Part shown: positions 59,738-64,000 of the stretch, one piece after another
Layout: each line of letters opens with the position of its first letter
How positions within the stretch are numbered: the first letter of the stretch is position 1
Source: Halapricum desulfuricans
Lineage (GTDB): Archaea > Halobacteriota > Halobacteria > Halobacteriales > Haloarculaceae
DNA length: 64,000 bases
Assembly: GCF_017094465.1 (NCBI RefSeq)
Contig: NZ_CP064791.1
Coordinates: 372,001 to 436,000 of the forward strand
Direction of reading: 5' to 3'
Notes under the pieces: generated by a model
What the model was told of the DNA's origin: nothing
The model's input: only the letters and a program-made list of their open reading frames with translations
Databases searched by the model: none
Made by a program: the position numbers and the translations under genes

Positions 59738-60412
59738 TCACGTCGTTCGGAAGGCGCGGTCGCCGGCGTCGCCCAGTCCCGGAATGATGTAGCCGTCGTC
59801 GTCGAGGTGGTCGTCGATGGCGACCGAGAGCACGTCGATATCGGGGAACTGCTCGTTCAGCCGGACCAGGCCTTCGGGGGCGCTGACGGCCGCGAGCACG
59901 AGCAGTCGCTCGGGATCGCCCATCCCCTGGACGTGTTCCAGGACGGTCGCCATCGTCGAGCCGGTCGCGAGCATCGGGTCGGCGACGATGACCGTGTCTT
60001 CCGGGTGGATCTCCGGAAGCTTCACGTAGTCGACTTCGATGTCGAACTCGCCGGTATCGTCCATCCCGCCGGACTCGTCGCGGCTGGCGGAGATGACGCC
60101 CTGGCGCGCGCGGGGGAACGCCTTGAGCAGTCCCTCGACGAACGGCGTCGCCGCCCGGAGGACGTTGATGATCACGACGTCGTCCATGCCGACGACGCGC
60201 TCGCCGGTGGTCTCGGTCAGCGGCGTCTGGACGCTCTCGTAAGCCGTCTCCATGACGCCGTCGATGATCTCGTAGCCACAGATCCGGCCGAGCTTCACCA
60301 GCCCTTTCCGGAACGCGACCTGTTCGGTCTCGACGCTTCGCAACTGTGTGAGGGTGTGTTTCGCCAGCGCATGCGTGACCACTTTCGCCTCGCCTCGGTC
60401 TTCGATCGTCAT
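59738..60412 (-). CDS. upp: Uracil phosphoribosyltransferase
   Basis: Upp salvages uracil to UMP with PRPP. The 224-residue protein has the PRPP site [18 protein letters not shown] (near residue 140) and the C-terminal uracil-site [10 protein letters not shown] typical of the family. Together with the NCS2 permease 4 kb away it forms a nucleobase salvage neighbourhood. The start at 60412 gives the family-like [14 protein letters not shown] beginning. Confidence 0.94.
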   Translation of the reverse strand: MTIEDRGEAKVVTHALAKHTLTQLRSVETEQVAFRKGLVKLGRICGYEIIDGVMETAYESVQTPLTETTGERVVGMDDVVIINVLRAATPFVEGLLKAFPRARQGVISASRDESGGMDDTGEFDIEVDYVKLPEIHPEDTVIVADPMLATGSTMATVLEHVQGMGDPERLLVLAAVSAPEGLVRLNEQFPDIDVLSVAIDDHLDDDGYIIPGLGDAGDRAFRTT

Positions 60413-60461
60413 ATGCGAGCCAGGGTCAGCGACGGGCAAATAACTGACGAGAGCGATCCGT

Positions 60462-61154
60462 CTAGCCGTCGTACTCGACGCCCAGCTCTTCGAGCAGAGT
60501 TCGGGCGGCCGCTGCCGACGAGGGCGGTCCGCGACCGGTCACCAGGTCGCCGTCGACAGTGACGCTGGTGTCTTCGTCGAGTTCGGCGTCCCAGTCGGCA
60601 CCGGCGGCTTTGACCTCGTCTTCGACCCAGTAGGGGAGCTTTCGGCCGTCCGGCAGCCGATCGTGCTCGTCGACGATCCCCTCTTCCCAGGCGTTGGGGA
60701 AACCGGTTACCGAGCGCCCTTTGGCCAGGATATCGCCCGACGCATCGCGTGTAAACGCCAGGATCCCGACCGTGTGACAGACGACCATGGCCTTCCCGTC
60801 CTCGCCCTCGACGGCAGTCCGGAGGGCTTTCCGGGCGTGTGTGTCCTGATTGACGTCCCACTCCGTGCCGTGACCGCCGGGGAAGACGACCGCGTCGAAC
60901 GCGCCGGGATCGACCGCCGCGAGCGGTTCGGGATCGTTCAGCCGCTCGTCGTTTTCGTGGACGTCCTTGACCAGCGCAGCAGTCTCCTCGTCCACCTCGT
61001 CGGTGTCGATCGATCGTTCGTCGAGTACCGCCGGTCCGCCGGACGGCGTCGCGACGGTCACGTCCAGCCCGGCGTCGTCGAGCGTCGTGAGCGGCTCGAT
61101 ACATTCCTCGCCCCAGTAGCCGTGTTCGCTAACGATGAACAGTGCGGATGGCAT
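60462..61154 (-). CDS. DJ-1/PfpI family protein (Hsp31-like)
   Basis: The 230-residue protein has the nucleophile elbow [10 protein letters not shown] (Cys near residue 126) with a nearby acidic residue in [13 protein letters not shown] at the start, and GGHGTEWDV (about 96). It is close to the HchA/Hsp31 branch of the class I amidotransferase-like fold, which has glyoxalase or chaperone activity. It is monocistronic, about 50 bases upstream of upp on the same strand. Confidence 0.87.
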   Translation of the reverse strand: MPSALFIVSEHGYWGEECIEPLTTLDDAGLDVTVATPSGGPAVLDERSIDTDEVDEETAALVKDVHENDERLNDPEPLAAVDPGAFDAVVFPGGHGTEWDVNQDTHARKALRTAVEGEDGKAMVVCHTVGILAFTRDASGDILAKGRSVTGFPNAWEEGIVDEHDRLPDGRKLPYWVEDEVKAAGADWDAELDEDTSVTVDGDLVTGRGPPSSAAAARTLLEELGVEYDG

Positions 61155-61336
61155 CACGGGCCACTTCGGGCGGCAGTCGGTTGTATCCCTGGTTTCCGGA
61201 AAATGTCCGACTGCGTTCGAACGGCCGACGCCGACCCGAACGCTGCCGGAAGGGTTAACCTCGCTGAAGCCGAATACGCGTCCCACAATGGACCGGACGG
61301 GTCGGTCGAGCGTACCCAGCGTATCCGTGTACAACC

Positions 61337-62041
61337 ATGTCTGACATCGAAGAGAGCGTCTCCGGGTTCAAGATCCGGGGCGGCTGGGCGGACATTGTCG
61401 AGCACGGCGAGCGCCTCACGCGGGCGCTGAAAGACATCGCCGAACAGGAAGACGTCGAGGTCGACGCCGACGCCCTCGAGGAGTTCGACGAGTGGCGGCC
61501 CAAGAGCCACGAACGGCTCGACGAGGACGTCAGCGAGAAGACTGCCGAGCAGGCCAGCGTCGGCGAGGGCAAAGGCGAGAAGAAAGGGAAAGACCCTGAC
61601 GAGGACCTCCAGACGGCCGGCGAGAAGCTCAGCGAGTCCTACGAGAACCTCGACGACCCCGACGAGGCCGTCGACAAGTGGGGCGAGTCGATCGATTACG
61701 TCACCCGCGCCGCTGACTCGGCCAGTCGGAAGGCCCTCCGAAAGGTCGAGGACACGGTCTACCAGAACGTGATGACTCAGCTCGCACCGTACTACTTCGA
61801 TAACGAACTGATCAGCGCCAATCTCAGGCGCGTCAGCGATGGAGATCCCGAATACGTCTTCGAGGTCAACGTCAACGACGACGACCTGAAGATCAGGGTC
61901 TCCAATCAGCTGGCCGACTACGAGCAGGAGGTCGACCGCTGGCATATCGACGCCGAGAAGGAGACCGCGGCGCCCGAGGCGGCCGAGGGCATCGAGATCC
62001 CTGAGCGGAACTACGACGACGCCGATCCGCGAAACACCTGA
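61337..62041 (+). CDS. DUF5828 family protein
   Basis: The 234-residue very acidic haloarchaeal protein has no known function. A conserved-looking start (VSGFKIRGGWADIVEHGERLTRAL) is followed by an E/D/K-rich linker (residues about 55-105) and a globular C-terminal part (VYQNVMTQLAPYYFDNELISANL, about 135-185). It may be soluble and halophile-specific. It is single, followed by the PiT transporter gene 70 bases later. Confidence 0.8.
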   Translation: MSDIEESVSGFKIRGGWADIVEHGERLTRALKDIAEQEDVEVDADALEEFDEWRPKSHERLDEDVSEKTAEQASVGEGKGEKKGKDPDEDLQTAGEKLSESYENLDDPDEAVDKWGESIDYVTRAADSASRKALRKVEDTVYQNVMTQLAPYYFDNELISANLRRVSDGDPEYVFEVNVNDDDLKIRVSNQLADYEQEVDRWHIDAEKETAAPEAAEGIEIPERNYDDADPRNT

Positions 62042-62110
62042 TCTGCACGGTCACCCGTTCCCTCGCCGAGAGCGGTAGGCTATTGTCCGGCGACCGCAAA
62101 CGCACATACA

Positions 62111-63301
62111 ATGGTAGAGGCGACGCTGCTGGCAACGCTGGCTGTCGCGACGCTCGCGAGTCTGTTCATGGCGTGGGCAATCGGCGCCGGCTCCTCGGGA
62201 TCGACCCCGTTTGCCCCCGCGGTCGGGGCCAACGCGATCTCGGTGCTCCGGGCCGGGTTTCTGGTCGGCATCCTCGGGTTTGCCGGGGCGACGCTCCAGG
62301 GCGCGAACGTCTCCGAAGCCGTCGGGCAGGAACTGATCGGCGGCGTCACGCTCTCGCCCGCCGGGGCGACGCTGGCGCTGCTTTTGGCCGCCGGGCTGGT
62401 GGCGTTCGGCGTGTTCACGGGCTATCCGATCGCGACGGCCTTTACCGTCACCGGCGCAGTCGTCGGCATCGGACTGGCCGCCGGTGGCGTCCCGGCGTGG
62501 GCGAAATACCAGGAGATCGTCGCGCTGTGGGTCGCCACACCCTTCGTCGGTGGCGGGATCGCCTACGGCGTCGCGAAGACGCTCCGGGATCAGCGCGTCC
62601 CGGAACGGCTCGCGGTCCCCGCGCTCGCGGGGCTCGTCGCAATCGTCCTCGCGAACGTCAACTTCGTCTTGTTCGGTGGTCCGGGCGAACAGTCCTCGAT
62701 CGCCGTCGAGGCTGCCGCCACTCTCGGAGCGAGTTCGCTCGCCGGTCGAGTGGGCGTTTCGGTCGCGTTCGCGCTGGCCGTCGCCGCTCTCCTGTACCGG
62801 GACCTGCGCGTCGACGCCGCGGCCGGCCAGCGTCACTTCCTGCTTGCCCTCGGCGGACTGGTCGCCTTCTCGGCGGGCGGCAGCCAGGTCGGACTGGCGA
62901 TCGGGCCGCTCCTGCCGTTGCTCGGCCCGGAAACCGGCGTCGAGGTCCCGATCTCGACCGTGCTCGTCTTCGGCGGACTCGGGCTGCTCGCAGGTTCGTG
63001 GACAGGTGCACCCCGGATGATCAAGGCGATCGCCCAGGACTACTCCTCGCTGGGACCGCGCCGCTCGATCGCTGCGTTGATCCCCAGTTTCGCGATCGCA
63101 CAGATCGCCGTCTTCTTCGGCATCCCCGTCTCGTTCAACGAGATCATCGTCAGTGCGATCATCGGCAGCGGCTACGCGGCCGGTGGCGGCGCGGTCAGCG
63201 GCGAAAAGATGGCCAAGACGGTCCTGGCGTGGATCGGGTCGCTCGCACTGGCGCTCGGACTCGGCTACGGCCTGTTCACCGTCTGGACCGTCGTGGTGTA
63301 A
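62111..63301 (+). CDS. pitA: PiT-family inorganic phosphate transporter
   Basis: The 396-residue membrane protein has about ten hydrophobic helices and the internal duplication of the PiT family. N-terminal half: MAWAIGAGSSGSTPFAPAVGANAIS, where the usual GANDVANA motif is altered to SGSTPFAPAVGANA. C-terminal half: SGEKMAKTVLAWIGS. It imports phosphate, probably with Na+ or H+. The next gene is convergent, with no gap at the end. Confidence 0.9.
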   Translation: MVEATLLATLAVATLASLFMAWAIGAGSSGSTPFAPAVGANAISVLRAGFLVGILGFAGATLQGANVSEAVGQELIGGVTLSPAGATLALLLAAGLVAFGVFTGYPIATAFTVTGAVVGIGLAAGGVPAWAKYQEIVALWVATPFVGGGIAYGVAKTLRDQRVPERLAVPALAGLVAIVLANVNFVLFGGPGEQSSIAVEAAATLGASSLAGRVGVSVAFALAVAALLYRDLRVDAAAGQRHFLLALGGLVAFSAGGSQVGLAIGPLLPLLGPETGVEVPISTVLVFGGLGLLAGSWTGAPRMIKAIAQDYSSLGPRRSIAALIPSFAIAQIAVFFGIPVSFNEIIVSAIIGSGYAAGGGAVSGEKMAKTVLAWIGSLALALGLGYGLFTVWTVVV

Positions 63302-64000
63302 TCACTCGGGCGACTCGTCGCTGTCGCCTTCGGTGGATTCAATCTCCTCGCGGTCTTCCTCAATCCGGGTGATTCGGGCCTTCATGATCCGAGTGTTCTC
63401 GACCTGTTCGACGCGGATCTCGACGCCGTCGTACGCGATAATCTCCCCTTCCTCGACCAGTCGGCCGACGCGGTTGAAGATGAACCCGGCCAGCGTCTCG
63501 AACTCCTCGCCCTCGGGGATGTCGATGTCCAGCGCTTCGTTGACCTCCTCGATGTTGACCTCGCCTTTCACCGTCGCGGTGTCGTCGTCGATGAACTCGA
63601 TCGGCTCTTCCTCGCTCCCTTCCAGGATTTCGCCGACGATCTCCTCTGTGAGGTCCTCCATCGTCACGATGCCTTCGGTGGTGCCGAACTCGTCGATGAC
63701 GACGACCATGTGCATGCGGTTTTTCCGCATCTCCTTGAGGAGGTCGTCGACGTTCTTGCTCTCGGGGACGTGCAGCGTCGGCTCGATGAGATCAGCCAGT
63801 TCGAGTTCCTCGTTCTCGCCGTAGTTGAGGTCCCGCACGAGATCGCGGATGTGTACGACGCCGATGACGTTGTCGAGGCTCCCCTCGTAGACCGGCAGCC
63901 GAGCGTGACCGCTCTGGATGCAGGTCTCGATGGCCTCCGCGATATCCGCGTCCTTGGAGACGGCTGTGACGTCCAGTCGCGGCGTCATGACCTCCTTCGC
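63302..64000 (-). CDS. CBS/CorC-domain hemolysin-family protein, partial
   Basis: The C-terminal 232 codons of a gene that runs off the right end (the frame stays open to base 64000). MTPRLDVTAVSKDADIAEA begins the first CBS domain, with HIRDLVRDL following, and VVVIDEFGTTEGIVTMEDLTEEIVGEI closes the CBS pair. A CorC/HlyC-type domain (about 150-215) is next, then an acidic tail. The missing N-terminus should hold the CNNM membrane domain. Magnesium/cobalt transport or efflux is the usual role. Confidence 0.85.
   Translation of the reverse strand, partial: AKEVMTPRLDVTAVSKDADIAEAIETCIQSGHARLPVYEGSLDNVIGVVHIRDLVRDLNYGENEELELADLIEPTLHVPESKNVDDLLKEMRKNRMHMVVVIDEFGTTEGIVTMEDLTEEIVGEILEGSEEEPIEFIDDDTATVKGEVNIEEVNEALDIDIPEGEEFETLAGFIFNRVGRLVEEGEIIAYDGVEIRVEQVENTRIMKARITRIEEDREEIESTEGDSDESPE

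Overview
This is a high-GC window from a haloarchaeon (class Halobacteria). The evidence is very acidic proteins, mostly leaderless genes with TATA-like boxes about 25 bases before the start, archaeal informational genes (RNA polymerase subunit F, L21e, EF-1beta), archaeal menaquinone genes, and haloarchaea-restricted small families. A sugar- or glycerol-using facultative or strict anaerobe of the Halorhabdus/Halapricum kind would fit the metabolism. That genus-level guess is inference.

Layout. 1-5.3 kb: informational and rRNA-modification cluster on the minus strand (membrane protein, ksgA, DUF655, rpoF, L21e, EF-1beta, zinc-finger microprotein), interrupted by a RimK-RimB fusion and a zinc deacylase. 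5.3-8.3 kb: a DtxR-family regulator, a coiled-coil protein, and an IS1341-type tnpB element with a divergent ribbon-helix-helix microgene and a hairpin-rich left flank. 8.3-19.4 kb: aroC, a Tat lipoprotein, family 4 uracil-DNA glycosylase, serA, a sensor kinase, thrC, a geranylgeranyl-reductase-type flavoprotein and an aldo/keto reductase. 19.5-24.4 kb: a lower-GC island with a ParA operon translationally coupled to a 7TM sensor kinase, then a UbiA-type prenyltransferase and a long non-coding stretch. 24.4-31.9 kb: menA-menC-menE, a degenerate NAD-kinase paralogue, photolyase, an enoyl-CoA hydratase-like protein and small proteins. 32-41.2 kb: a second aldo/keto reductase, anaerobic glycerol-3-phosphate dehydrogenase glpABC, an AI-2E family permease, a flavin reductase and a third sensor kinase.

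41.3-53.0 kb is the most distinctive part: two divergent [NiFe]-hydrogenase operons. The minus-strand operon encodes NuoE-, NuoF- and NuoG-like diaphorase subunits plus small and large hydrogenase subunits and a maturation protease. Its NuoF-like subunit has an N-terminal [2Fe-2S] domain, a zinc-type bridge motif and a C-terminal two-cluster ferredoxin domain, like the HydB subunit of electron-bifurcating complexes. The plus-strand operon encodes a group 3b (sulfhydrogenase-like) beta-gamma-delta-alpha enzyme with its own protease, preceded by a 71-residue stand-alone copy of the beta-subunit N-terminus. Together with glpABC and the menaquinone genes this suggests fermentative or respiratory metabolism in which NAD(P)H, possibly ferredoxin, and H2 are interconverted. 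No hyp metallocenter-assembly genes lie in the window.

53.0-64 kb: methyltransferase, membrane and redox proteins, then nucleobase salvage and regulation (NCS2 permease, GfcR-type regulator, pyrE, upp), a tRNA threonylcarbamoylation enzyme, a Cas4-like protein without CRISPR, a DJ-1 family protein, a PiT transporter and a CBS/CorC protein cut off by the window end.

Non-coding signals: an 80-bp palindromic repeat occurs twice (5369-5448 and 11629-11708) with compensatory base changes. A perfect three-way-junction fold lies at 8106-8170. Paired GC-rich hairpins with GNA-type triloops occur at 8120, 9121 (inside aroC) and 24101. No rRNA, tRNA or CRISPR array was seen.
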